Shown here: positions 24,532 through 34,700 of the stretch, piece by piece | Layout: the number at the start of each line of letters is the position of its first letter | How positions within the stretch are numbered: position 1 is the first letter of the stretch | From: Pirellulaceae bacterium | GTDB lineage: Bacteria; Planctomycetota; Planctomycetia; Pirellulales; Pirellulaceae | Length of the DNA: 37,136 bases | NCBI GenBank assembly: GCA_028280445.1 | Contig: JANQLU010000103.1 | Location: forward strand, 1-37,136 | Direction: 5' to 3' | Notes under the pieces: generated by a model | The model's input: only the letters and a program-made list of their open reading frames with translations | The model's database searches: none | Told to the model about the DNA's origin: nothing | Position numbers and translations under genes: made by a program

Positions 24532-27318
24532 CTACGCCAATTTATTGAGGCGGCGGGTTGTCCACTCGAGGGCCAGGGCAAGTGTGATCAACACTAGCAG
24601 CCAGATCATGATGCGGCGAGTGAATTCCTGGCTTGGGGTGCCTGGCAGAAAGGTGATTTGGTCCTGAGGGCCGGCAAGTTGATAGATTGATTCGGGGTCT
24701 TGCGGGTTGGCGTCCAATTCGGCCATGCCGAGAAAATATTGGCCGTTGGTTTTGTCCGCGAATTCTTTGAGCAGCGCATCGTTACGTTGCGGTCGAGCTT
24801 TTTCTAAATCTGGAATTTTCGCTTCGACATTGGTCACCAGGACGTCGCCTTCGGCGCTATCGGGAACGGGCAGGCTGATTCGAAAATCTCCGTCGGCCAA
24901 GGCGCTAAACTGGCCGGTAAAGGTACCTGCGCGAACCGAGTCCTTGGCCGCTTTGAGTGACAACGGTTCAGTTGATCCGTCTGGTTTTTTGACAATCGCC
25001 GTAACTTCGTTTTGCATCAACGGCTGGTCTTGTGCGTCGCGGAGGATCGCGCGGATCACGACTTGATCGCCGACCCAGCATTGTTGTTTTTCCGCCAGCA
25101 GCACGCCGCGGTTGGAGTCGCGTAACAAACGCCCTTGGCTCACCCAACGAATAATTTGTGTGTAGTAGTCGACAAAGAATTTGACATCGATATTGCGGAC
25201 GCGCCACATTTCACCACTGGCTTGAAAGAAGACGCGGCCCGAGCCGTAATACTGCGTGGCAATATAAATCGGCAACTCGTCGTCGATCGCCGTCTCTGGA
25301 TCTGAAAATCGCCCCAAGACATCAGCACCGGCTTTCTGTTCGTTAACGGCGTAATATCCAAAAATGCCTTCGAACGAATCCCAGTTTTCCTGACTTTCGC
25401 CTGCCGATTCACCAAGCCACAAAAAATTGGCCGCACGCCCTTCGCGCGTGAATTGAATCGGAAACGGTTGTTCGCCGCCGAAACGGCCAAGTTTCAAAGT
25501 CGGAGAAGCTTGGGAGAAAAATGAAACGGGATAAAGTCGTCGCACCAGATCGATGGCTGAATCACCACGCGGGCGACGTGTCCATTCTGGAGTGAACACC
25601 GGGCCAGCGATGACCAACAATCCGCCCGCCTGTTCAGCGACCCATTTTTCCAACAATTGCGCCTGCTGTTCCGTTAATTCGCGCCAATCCGGATCAAACG
25701 CGACGATGCAGTCGTATTCGTACATCTCTTCGCGAGTGGCGGGGAAGTCGGCCAGCAAATCATCAGACTCTTGATCGGCGCCTTCCTGAGCACTTTGCAG
25801 CCAGACCGACAGAAAGACGGTTTCGTCGCGGAACAACTGGTTGCGCAAGAACCGAAACTCACGAGTCGGACCGCCGGCCATCAGCAGCACTTTTGTTTTT
25901 CGTTCGATGATTTCAACGACGGTGGAACGTTCGTTGTCACGCGGATCGAGATCCTGCTTCAAAGCTTCGACGCGCAACGTATATCGTCGCTTGCCCTGTT
26001 CCTCTCGGGAAAGTTCAAATTCGACCGGTGACAATTGTCCGTCGGCCGGCAAACGCAACTGCGATTCAGCTTCGATTTCTTCAGCTTCTTTGCCTTGTTC
26101 GTCGGTAGAGACCAGTTTCAGATTTACGGTTTGTCCCGCCAACCCAACCGCTTGCACGACACCTTTAATTTTGAATTTGTCGCCCGGGAACACACGCGGC
26201 TGTGCTTGCAAATCGTCTACGCGAACGTTTTTAGGTTGTTTGGCGCTGCCGATGCCAATGGTGTAAATCGGGATGTTTGCGTCGGCGCTGGCTGCAATAG
26301 CGCGAGTTGCTGGTGAATTGTCGTTGTCGCGACCGTCGGTGATCAGGATGATTCCTGCCATTGGGCCGCCACGTTCTTTGTTGACAATGTACTGAACCGC
26401 TTGTCCCAATCGCGTTGCGGTTCCGCGTGGATTCAATTCTTTTTTCCAATCGACAACGGTTTTTTGAGTGTTGTCTTCGGAGTTTTCGTCGGTGTTGGTC
26501 GCTGGCCGAGATGCTGCAAATTCTGAGGTGACCGTTTCAGGTTCTTTCATCGAGAGAATCGAAAGCAGCCCGTAATCACTTGCGGCACAATGTGCGAAAC
26601 CGATCGTGGCAACGGCACACAACAACGTCAACAAACTGGCCGCCAGTGTCCAACTGGCGAGAGTCGGCATGTTGCGCATGCGGACGACAAAGTAAATGAC
26701 GCCAATCACGATCGACAGGCCCAGGATTCCCAGTCCGACCAAGCCGATTTGCCTGGCAAGTTCGAATTCCGATTTCGATTGAGCGTTGAGTTGTGCATCA
26801 CGATTCACAGGTTTCTCTTCATCCTGTGTTTTAGGAAAAGTCGCGATGACTTCGGGTTGCGGTTTTTCGTCGAATCGATAGACCGTGACATCGTGTTCGG
26901 TTCGCAATTCGTTGATGATTTTGTTGTTGCCGATCGTCTTGATAACTTCGTCGATGCGACGATTGGGATTCGGTTGGCCGGAATCATCTGGGTCGCGCAA
27001 TCCCATACTCAAACTGGTATCGACCAAAACACTCATTCGCGAGGTTTTCACGACGCGTGTCTCGGAGCGTTTTTCCGGATTGAGGATAAACAGCACCAAT
27101 GCTACGAAAGCGATGATCCGCAGCGCCGACAGCAGGAATGTTAAACCGCTGGGCAGTTCACGAGAATCGGCGCGATACATCATCACGATGTAACCGATCA
27201 AAACCAGTCCTACCAGAATGATCAGCAACAGGTGCCACCATTGTGTTAACGGCACCATCGGCATCAGTTCGTAGAACGTGCGTATTTCGTTTTGTGCAAG
27301 GATCGCGATTGGATTCAT
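24532..27318 (-). CDS. Membrane VWA-domain protein with a gatase-like domain
   Basis: Encodes 928 residues. Two N-terminal helices (about 28-48 and 59-79) are followed by a von Willebrand A domain with the metal-binding motif DTSLSM (D100, S102, S104). The rest of that domain, including RGTATRLG (about T300) and ITDGRDND (327-333), is separated from it by an inserted pair of transmembrane helices (about 191-213 and 220-244). Beyond it are beta-sandwich domains and a class I glutamine-amidotransferase-like Rossmann domain around VLLMAGGPTREFRFL, YDCIVAFDPDWREL and GGLLVIAGPV, probably without catalysis. A C-terminal helix (RRIMIWLLVLITLALALEW) anchors the end. It is the last gene of the moxR operon; its ATG overlaps the preceding TGA. 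Confidence 0.87.
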   Translation of the reverse strand: MNPIAILAQNEIRTFYELMPMVPLTQWWHLLLIILVGLVLIGYIVMMYRADSRELPSGLTFLLSALRIIAFVALVLFILNPEKRSETRVVKTSRMSVLVDTSLSMGLRDPDDSGQPNPNRRIDEVIKTIGNNKIINELRTEHDVTVYRFDEKPQPEVIATFPKTQDEEKPVNRDAQLNAQSKSEFELARQIGLVGLGILGLSIVIGVIYFVVRMRNMPTLASWTLAASLLTLLCAVATIGFAHCAASDYGLLSILSMKEPETVTSEFAASRPATNTDENSEDNTQKTVVDWKKELNPRGTATRLGQAVQYIVNKERGGPMAGIILITDGRDNDNSPATRAIAASADANIPIYTIGIGSAKQPKNVRVDDLQAQPRVFPGDKFKIKGVVQAVGLAGQTVNLKLVSTDEQGKEAEEIEAESQLRLPADGQLSPVEFELSREEQGKRRYTLRVEALKQDLDPRDNERSTVVEIIERKTKVLLMAGGPTREFRFLRNQLFRDETVFLSVWLQSAQEGADQESDDLLADFPATREEMYEYDCIVAFDPDWRELTEQQAQLLEKWVAEQAGGLLVIAGPVFTPEWTRRPRGDSAIDLVRRLYPVSFFSQASPTLKLGRFGGEQPFPIQFTREGRAANFLWLGESAGESQENWDSFEGIFGYYAVNEQKAGADVLGRFSDPETAIDDELPIYIATQYYGSGRVFFQASGEMWRVRNIDVKFFVDYYTQIIRWVSQGRLLRDSNRGVLLAEKQQCWVGDQVVIRAILRDAQDQPLMQNEVTAIVKKPDGSTEPLSLKAAKDSVRAGTFTGQFSALADGDFRISLPVPDSAEGDVLVTNVEAKIPDLEKARPQRNDALLKEFADKTNGQYFLGMAELDANPQDPESIYQLAGPQDQITFLPGTPSQEFTRRIMIWLLVLITLALALEWTTRRLNKLA

Positions 27319-29657
27319 GCGCGGGCCGTTTGTCGTTTGGGGTGATAACTACAGGAATAAGCCAGGATTTGTTCGACGAGCAAAATCAGGATCAAAACAA
27401 TCAAGAGAAATTTGCTCAATGACGAAGCGGCATTTTGCTGCACGTCACTGCTAAACTGGTCCCAGCGGGAAATTTTCGCTTTCGAAGCTTCGAACTGTTT
27501 GGATATTTTCTGCCGCGTCATGATATCCAGTTTGCTTTCATTGGTATCCACATTGAGTGCGTAGCGGCGTGATTCAAAAGTGTTTCCGTCACTAGTTAGC
27601 CAGGCTTCGTAGACACCGGGGCGACTGACTTCGGATTGCAAATCGACGGACGCACCTCCGAGACTGGCCAACATTTTCTCGGTTGCTGCATCGGAGCGAG
27701 CGTCTTTGTTGAAAACCAGCCGGGTATCGGGATCATTGCCAGGTGTCGTAAACGTAACTCGGGGTTGAAACGACTCGCCATCAAAATCTACTTTGACGGT
27801 TTGCCCAACGGATTGTTTCGATTTGGAATACGCACCGGCGGCCAACCAGTCTTCCATGATCAACATGGTTGGTGGGAAAGTTCCATTGCGGGGCCAGTTG
27901 TTCCAAAGCGGCCCGACGGTGGTCGTGACCAGGACGACTTTACCATTGCCAAAATTTTTGGTGGCGATCAAAGGCCAGTTTTTGTCACCGCGAACGGTGG
28001 CTGCGACTTCAACACCATCAGGTTTTTTGGCAGTCCATCCCAGTGGTGGTCGAACAATTTCTTTGACCTGCACGAGATCTAAAGGTGAATTTTTCATTCC
28101 AAAAACCGGTGCGAAAAACGGGTGGTTTTCAGGCACGATGTCGGCCACTCGCTCTTCGAGCAGTTCGGGAATTTGCAATGTTTTTTCCAACGGCATGGGC
28201 AACAGCCCCTGGCCATCGCGATGCAATTGGTCGTTATAAAACGAAAGGTTGCAATAAGGCCCCATGAACACAGCCAATCCGCCGCCCGCTGTGACAAACG
28301 ATTCCAGATTTTTGACAGCCGTTTCATCCAACCGGTCGACATCGAGTAAATAGATCACATCGAATTGAGTCAAAGTATCCAGCGATGTGTCGCGCAAATA
28401 ATCTTTGGCTTGAATTTCAGGTGCGATCCCGGTCAGACCGCCAGGATTAATGGAACGATTCAAAAATTTTGCGTTTTGCTGTGTTTCGTTGTCGATGACC
28501 AGCACGCGCGCCGATGGTTGGAATTCAACAATCGACCAGGCAACGTTGTCAGAAACGACGGGGTCTTTTTCCAATTTTGCTGTAATCACTTGCGGGCCGG
28601 TTTCGGTAAAGAAAACGGGAAAACTACGAGTTTCGGTTTCACCGGGTTTGATTTCCTCGATAAACACGGTGGGCAATTCCTCCGATTTACCGGTTGAATC
28701 TGCTGGCCGCGACGTGATCGATTCGTAAGCAACCGTGCTGACATCGACTTGAATTTTAGCGGCTGTTTTTGCACCAAAGTTTTTGACGGAAACTGTCATC
28801 ATCAACGGTACGCCGGCAACCCGTACGTTGCCATCGGCTGACAGATCGGTGATCGCCAGATTGTCGACGTCATCGTTGACACATTGGATCAATTCGAGGG
28901 CTTTGGCTTCTTTGGAGAGCGCTTCGAGTTGTTGTTGGGCTTCCGGTTGATTGTCCCAATCTTTGTTGCGGAAATCGGAAACGACGTAGACCCAGGCGTT
29001 TTCGTTTTCCCGAGAGGCGATTAATTGTTCTGCTGTTTTTAAAGCGGCTATAGGACCGACGGACAATTGCGAACATTCCAGTTTTGAACGGACGTCTTCG
29101 AGGAGGTTGTCAAATTCGCTATCGACCAGGCGTCCATTGATGTCGGCCACGACTGACAGGAGTTCCGACTGTTGTTCGGCTGTCGCATTCGGGTCGACTT
29201 TGATGTCGGCTCGTGAAAATCGAAGCAGCGTAAATCGTTGATTTTGTTTGTTGCGGGTTCGTGCGGCGACCAAGGCAAGCACTTCGCGAGCCCGATCAAA
29301 CGCAGCGGTTTGACTGGACTGGTCTTCCATCGAGAAACTGTCGTCCAACAGGACATAGTGATGTGTCGTCTTTGCGCCGAGAAATCGCGACAATGTATCG
29401 TTGTTGCAGCCGATTTGTCCGAGTGTGAACAACGCCAGCAACATCGCCGCAATTCGCGAAAGCAACAGCAACAATTGTTTGAGCCAGACCCAGTTGCGAT
29501 GCTTCTTGTGGCTTTTCAACAGAAACTCCATCGCCGCCCATTTGACACGACGGTGTCGCATCATATTGATCAGATGGATCAGTATCGGTAGCAGAAACAG
29601 GCCTGCGGCCAATCCAAACCAAACTGCTGGCGAAGTTGTCAGGATATTTTGAAGCAT
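27315..29657 (-). CDS. BatA-like membrane protein with VWA and gatase-like domains
   Basis: Encodes 780 residues. The N-terminus is the BatA/aerotolerance-type domain: a helix (FGLAAGLFLLPILIHLINMM), RRVKWAAMEFLLKSHKKHRN, and a second helix (LKQLLLLLSRIAAMLLALFT). A VWA domain follows with the metal site DDSFSM (D105, S107, S109). The middle has CARDB-like beta sandwiches (VRVAGVPLMMTVSVKNFGAK), then a gatase-like Rossmann domain (ARVLVIDNETQQNAKFLNRS, FDVIYLLDVDRLDE, VTAGGGLAVFMGPY). A C-terminal helix lies near residue 755. Such proteins pair with MoxR ATPases and DUF58 proteins. It begins 10 bases after the DUF58 stop and overlaps the next gene by 4 bases. No ribosome binding site is evident, so coupling to the upstream gene is likely. 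Confidence 0.88.
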   Translation of the reverse strand: MLQNILTTSPAVWFGLAAGLFLLPILIHLINMMRHRRVKWAAMEFLLKSHKKHRNWVWLKQLLLLLSRIAAMLLALFTLGQIGCNNDTLSRFLGAKTTHHYVLLDDSFSMEDQSSQTAAFDRAREVLALVAARTRNKQNQRFTLLRFSRADIKVDPNATAEQQSELLSVVADINGRLVDSEFDNLLEDVRSKLECSQLSVGPIAALKTAEQLIASRENENAWVYVVSDFRNKDWDNQPEAQQQLEALSKEAKALELIQCVNDDVDNLAITDLSADGNVRVAGVPLMMTVSVKNFGAKTAAKIQVDVSTVAYESITSRPADSTGKSEELPTVFIEEIKPGETETRSFPVFFTETGPQVITAKLEKDPVVSDNVAWSIVEFQPSARVLVIDNETQQNAKFLNRSINPGGLTGIAPEIQAKDYLRDTSLDTLTQFDVIYLLDVDRLDETAVKNLESFVTAGGGLAVFMGPYCNLSFYNDQLHRDGQGLLPMPLEKTLQIPELLEERVADIVPENHPFFAPVFGMKNSPLDLVQVKEIVRPPLGWTAKKPDGVEVAATVRGDKNWPLIATKNFGNGKVVLVTTTVGPLWNNWPRNGTFPPTMLIMEDWLAAGAYSKSKQSVGQTVKVDFDGESFQPRVTFTTPGNDPDTRLVFNKDARSDAATEKMLASLGGASVDLQSEVSRPGVYEAWLTSDGNTFESRRYALNVDTNESKLDIMTRQKISKQFEASKAKISRWDQFSSDVQQNAASSLSKFLLIVLILILLVEQILAYSCSYHPKRQTARA

Positions 29658-29667
29658 GGGTTACTAA

Positions 29668-30570
29668 CTAATTTCTATGATGCATTCCTAATCGGTTGCT
29701 GAGGAATTTTGCCAGGACAGCATCAAGCGAATCGCTGGTCCGCACCAACGCATAATCGCATGCATTTTTGGCACAGCCATGACGCATGTCGTCGAGGAAT
29801 TCCGTGAGGGCTTCCAAGTAGCCTTCGCGAAGCGCCCGTGGATTACAGTTTAAATTGATATCCGATTCCAGATCCTCAAATCGGGTCGGCCCCGAAAACG
29901 GAAAATCGAGTTCATCATCATCCATGACATGAAAAACCAGCACATCATGTCCGCGCTGGCGAAGGAGTTTGAGTCCTTTCAGTGTGGTTTGCAAATCGGC
30001 AAACAGATCGGACACGATGATCATCATCCCCCGGCGAGGGAATGTTTCGGCGGCTTCGCTAAAGATCTCGTGCAAATTGGTTTTGTCGGCTGGTTGACTG
30101 ACGTCGAGTGAATTGATCACCGACATGATGTGATTTTTTTTACTTCGCGTGGGGACCTTGTGTCGAATTTTTTCATCAAAGCTGACACAGCCGACGGCGT
30201 CCTGTTGTCGCAGAATCAAATACGCAAGCGACGCAGCGATCGTGCAACCATATTCGTATTTGCTCAAAGCGCCATTGCCGTAGAGCATGCTATTGGACAC
30301 GTCTACCAACAGGTGACACCGCATATTCGTGTCTTCTTCGAATTGTTTTACGTAGAGGCGATCCTGCCGCGCCCAGACTTGCCAGTCGACATGCCGTAAA
30401 TCGTCACCGGGAACATATTCGCGGTGTTGGAGAAATTCTACTGATTGGCCGAAATAAGGACTTCGGTGCATGCCCGAAAGAAAACCTTCGACAACGTGCC
30501 GTGCCCGAATTTCCAGCCTGGCGATTCGTTTGATCGCTTCAGGATGCAAAAATCTTTTGGAATCGGGCAT
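29668..30570 (-). CDS. DUF58 (VWA-like) protein
   Basis: Encodes 300 residues. The DUF58 signature REYVPGDDLRHVDWQVWARQ (about 50-69) is complete and is followed by LYVKQFEED. A VWA-type fold is seen in HLLVDVSNSMLYGNG (D-x-S-x-S) and MMIIVSDLF. There is no membrane segment, so it acts in the cytosol. DUF58 proteins are regular partners of MoxR ATPases, probably presenting a substrate or metal-dependent protein to the chaperone. It starts inside the last codons of moxR (32-base overlap) and is followed after 10 bases by the BatA-like gene. Confidence 0.92.
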   Translation of the reverse strand: MPDSKRFLHPEAIKRIARLEIRARHVVEGFLSGMHRSPYFGQSVEFLQHREYVPGDDLRHVDWQVWARQDRLYVKQFEEDTNMRCHLLVDVSNSMLYGNGALSKYEYGCTIAASLAYLILRQQDAVGCVSFDEKIRHKVPTRSKKNHIMSVINSLDVSQPADKTNLHEIFSEAAETFPRRGMMIIVSDLFADLQTTLKGLKLLRQRGHDVLVFHVMDDDELDFPFSGPTRFEDLESDINLNCNPRALREGYLEALTEFLDDMRHGCAKNACDYALVRTSDSLDAVLAKFLSNRLGMHHRN

Positions 30571-31585
30571 CGTTCGTCAATTCGTCTTCTTTGGTTGGTG
30601 TGATTTTGAGCAAATGTTTGATGACATCGTCGGTTCGAATTCCGTCCGATTCGGCAGCAAAGTTAATAACCATTCGATGCCGCAAAACCGGATAAGCCAG
30701 AGCTGCGATATCGTCCGTCGAAACGTGGGTGCGACCATACAGAAGAGCACGGGCTTTTCCGCCAAGGATCAAAAATTGAACGGCACGCGGTCCCGCGCCC
30801 CACGAGACCATTTCTTGAACGTATTCCGGAACGCCTTGTCCGCCGATCCGAGTTTGCCGGACCAGGCTCAGAGCGTAACGAATCACGTGGTCAGAAATTG
30901 GAACATCGCGGACGACTTCCTGCAGCGCGATAATATCATCGCCGGTGAGAACCGGTTTGACGTCATCAGCCATTTTTTGAGTCGTTTTACGAGCGATTTC
31001 AAATTCCTCGTCGAACGTTGGATACTCGACGTAGATTTTGAACATAAATCGGTCTTGTTGGGCCTCGGGCAGCGGGTAAGTTCCTTCTTGCTCGATCGGG
31101 TTTTGCGTCGCCAAGACAAAAAATGGATCACTCAAAGGGTGGCGAACACGGCCGACGGTAACCTGGCGTTCCTGCATCGCTTCGAGGAGCGCGGCCTGGG
31201 TTTTGGGAGGTGTTCGGTTGATCTCGTCCGCCAGAATGACGCTGGAAAAAATCGGGCCTTCCATAAAGCGTCGTTCACGTGCGCCGGTAGATTTATTTTC
31301 CTCGATGATTTCCGTTCCGGTGATATCGGCTGGCATCAAGTCGGGAGTAAATTGAATGCGGCTAAAGCTGAGGTCGAGTGTTCGAGCCAATGTGCTGATC
31401 ATCAATGTTTTCGCCAGGCCGGGAACACCTTCGAGCAGACAATGTCCACGGGCAAAGATTGAAATCAGGATTTGTTCGATCACATGTTCCTGGCCAACGA
31501 TGATTTGTGAAAGCTCGCTGATAATTTTTTCGCGAGCTGATTTGAGACGATCAACAGCTTGATGGTCGAGATTGTTATTGGTCAT
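30539..31585 (-). CDS. MoxR-family AAA+ ATPase
   Basis: Encodes 348 residues, starting at an ATG with GGAG 7 bases upstream. It has Walker A GVPGLAKT (53-60), Walker B VILADE (116-121) followed by INRTPPKTQAALLEAMQERQ, and sensor 1 FVLATQNPIEQEGTYPLPEA, all typical of MoxR proteins. These hexameric ATPases are thought to act as chaperones that insert metals or assemble complexes with VWA proteins. It is the first gene of the four-gene operon. The 212 bases upstream hold no gene; I could not fix a promoter there. Confidence 0.95.
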   Translation of the reverse strand: MTNNNLDHQAVDRLKSAREKIISELSQIIVGQEHVIEQILISIFARGHCLLEGVPGLAKTLMISTLARTLDLSFSRIQFTPDLMPADITGTEIIEENKSTGARERRFMEGPIFSSVILADEINRTPPKTQAALLEAMQERQVTVGRVRHPLSDPFFVLATQNPIEQEGTYPLPEAQQDRFMFKIYVEYPTFDEEFEIARKTTQKMADDVKPVLTGDDIIALQEVVRDVPISDHVIRYALSLVRQTRIGGQGVPEYVQEMVSWGAGPRAVQFLILGGKARALLYGRTHVSTDDIAALAYPVLRHRMVINFAAESDGIRTDDVIKHLLKITPTKEDELTNDARFQKIFAS

Positions 31586-31797
31586 TTAGGTCTCCGAGCC
31601 GTGGCGTATTGCTGCAGGCCATTCGAGTCAACAATAGTCGTTTTCCGTAGTTTAAAAGATGCAGTTGGGCTGCGAAAAATCAAGTCGATGCAAAAATCAT
31701 ATTCCGCTTTATTTCAGGATAATCAGGAGCGAATCTTAGAGGAATAGGTCAACGGCGGACCATCGTTGAGTTTACAAATCCCGGTTTATCGAACGTA

Positions 31798-34700
31798 TTA
31801 CTTGTTCTGGTTTTTGGGGGCGGATTTGGATTTTTTTGTTGGCGAGCTTTTCCCAGACTTCAATTTTTTTGGCGAATTGTCCTTGGTTTTGGTGCGGGAC
31901 GGTTTCGCCTGCTTTTGAGCAGATTTTTTCTCTGTCTTGTTTTCAGCTCTTTTGAGCGCGTTTTGGGCATTTTTCAGGATATTGCCCAATTTGATTTTTT
32001 GGCCAGCCCCAACTTTTGCCTTCCCGGCTTTGTTATTTGTTTTCTTTGTGGACGGTTTGGGCTTGGGCTTCGGAAAAACTGTTTCGACCGTTCGATGGTA
32101 GTCGAATCGGGCGACAGGCGCCGGTGGCAATTCCGCTTGCTCGATTTGAACCGTCAGCTTTTTACGATCGGTGGCGACGACCAACTCTTGTTTGTCCGGA
32201 GCTTTTTTAATCGCAAAATGTTGCATCGAAGGTTGGCGGTCAGAGGCCAGGAATAACTCCCGACCTGTTCGTGTATCAATTCCAGCGATCTGCATTTGGC
32301 GGCCGCTGGACGAAATGCGTCCATTGGTCGATCGAACCATCACCAATCGAGCCAAGATCAAAATGGGCAGATCCGTTGGTTGATTTTTCAAGATACTGAA
32401 ACTTTCAACTTCGACAGGTTTGGGCCAAATTGTTTTTCCCGATTTTCGGTCGATCATCTGCATGGCGCCTGAGAACAACACGATTGAGTAGTTGATCCCC
32501 TGGAAATAAACAGTTTTTTCACTTTTATAGGATGTTGGTGTTCTGTCAGAACGAACGGCCACGCGGAGGAAGTCTCCATGTGGGAATACTTCGACGCCGT
32601 AGCCTTTGGATTTGAATTTGCCCAATTGGCTCGTGACGGTTGTTTTGCCCGTTCGAATGTCAAACATTTCAAACTTGCCAGTTGGATCGACGACCGTTAC
32701 CCATTGGTTGTTGAGCGTGTTGGCGTGACTTTTGCGCGGATATGTTTTTCGCCAGATTTCTTTTTTGTTTTGATAGTCGTAGCGGACCAGCGATTGGGTT
32801 TTGGCGTCGGAGTCCACGACAGTGTAGATTCCGCTGGCGTCAGTTCCGGCCCAATATTTTCCGATTTTTTTGTCGAGATCGGTTTCCAGAATCGCCGAAC
32901 CATCGCGAAGTTTGAGAACGTGGACTTTTCTCGTTTTGCGTTCGACGACGGCCACACTGTCGTCACCGATGGAAATCGAGCAATCAGGTGGAAAATGGCT
33001 AGTTTTCCAACGCTGGGTTCCGGTCAACGGATCGATACAAATCAACTGGTTTTTATGCAAGTAACAAAAACCGTTGGAATGGATATTCGAGGTGCAACCA
33101 ATCTGTTCCGATTTCTGATTGCTGATAAACCGGGTTGAGATATTGCCCCACGTTCTATCCGAATTTGTTTCGTTACGGAAATACAAAGCGTAGGAACTCG
33201 CTGGTGTGTTGGATGGTTTTGTACTGATATGCCAAAGTCGAGCTTTGTCGCCTTCGGAAATCCGGTGCAAGTCAAACGCCGCGATGTCGTATCCAAATAC
33301 GACGACCAGCAAGTGATTTCGAATCAAGTAATTGGCGGCCACGTTGGATGTGTATTGCCGCGTTTGAATCGGAGCCATCGTCACTTTGGCGACTGTCTTG
33401 CCCGTGTTGTCCGTGATATTCACCATTTTGCGGTAGGCGACAAAACTGAATTTGTATTTGTCGCTGTAGCGCCCATCGGATTGAATGCAGTTCATCGGAG
33501 ATTCGCGATCGTTGTAGCTCAATCGAACATTGTTATTCGACCAGTTATATTTCGCGCGACCGATATGCCACGGTGTTGCCGCCGATGATGGTTTCAACGT
33601 TTTTTTGAATTCACTGAGAAGTTGTTTACCAGTTTTACCTTGGTAGCAAACCGCATCGCCGTAGTCCCGGGCCAATTTTTCAAACCAGGACAATGCGAAT
33701 TGTTGTTCCAGGGTTCGACTGGCAAGTTGCGTGTAGATTCCTTCGGCTTGAGCACGAATGTTTTCATCGGATGATCGGGCAAGCGATTCGATGGCGAATT
33801 CACAAGCCAAATATTGTTTCAACTCAAGGTGTTTTTTGGCATAAACGAGCAATTCGTTCTGGCTTAGGAACTCACTGCCGAGCATTCTGGTGAATTTGAC
33901 AAACTGTCCCTGCGGAACACTTTCGATTCGTTGTTTGGCGTATTCGCGAATCGACGTTAACAATGTTTCACGTTGCTGGTCGGTGCTGGAGTTCAGGACT
34001 TTGTAGATTTGCGATTTGAACCACAGGTCAAACCGTTGATTCAACAAACTGCGTCGGGAGATCGCTAAAACTTCATTGCGACTGGTCGGCATTTTTTCCA
34101 AGTCGGGTGTTCGTTTTGCGAGATCAAAAATTTCCTCAAGCGCTTCGCTAAATTTTTTGACTTTGATCAATCCATCGACGCGGGCAGTTTGATAATTAGC
34201 GATACTGCGTTGCCGTAACTGTCGATCATATTTTTCGGCAGTCGCACTGGCGGCAACAAAATCGTTTTTCATGTAATCGATGATTAAATCCATCAACATC
34301 CGCTCGCGGGCACCTGATGGCGATTTCTTGTACGCTTGTTCGGCAATCTTGACCGCTTCGTCGAATTGTTTGTCGTGGGCCAACAGCTGGGCACGCAGCA
34401 ACTGTTGTTGTTCAGTCAATTGTTGTCCATCGGTAACGATCGATTCGAGTCGTTTGCGATTCGGTTGCACTTGAGGAAAGACGGAAATCATATCGACGCC
34501 ATGCGAGATCACGTCGCCTTGGTAACAAATCAGATTGCCCAAGACGCGAACGGTTGGCCGCTTTTCAACGATGCTGCCGTCACTGAGTTTAATTTTTACG
34601 AGCTGCGATTCGGTGGTTGGCAAGAAATAGAAACCGTCATTGAAATAGCCGCGGCCACTGGCGCGTCCCGCTTTGTCCAAACTGGTTCGCCAAGCTTGTT

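Noticed and set aside
26590..27144. 184-codon rightward frame opposite the VWA gene
   Set aside because: A shadow of the real gene on the other strand, rich in residues expected from antisense translation.
31559..31747. 62-codon rightward frame upstream of moxR
   Set aside because: It overlaps the moxR start on the opposite strand and shows no recognisable protein features.
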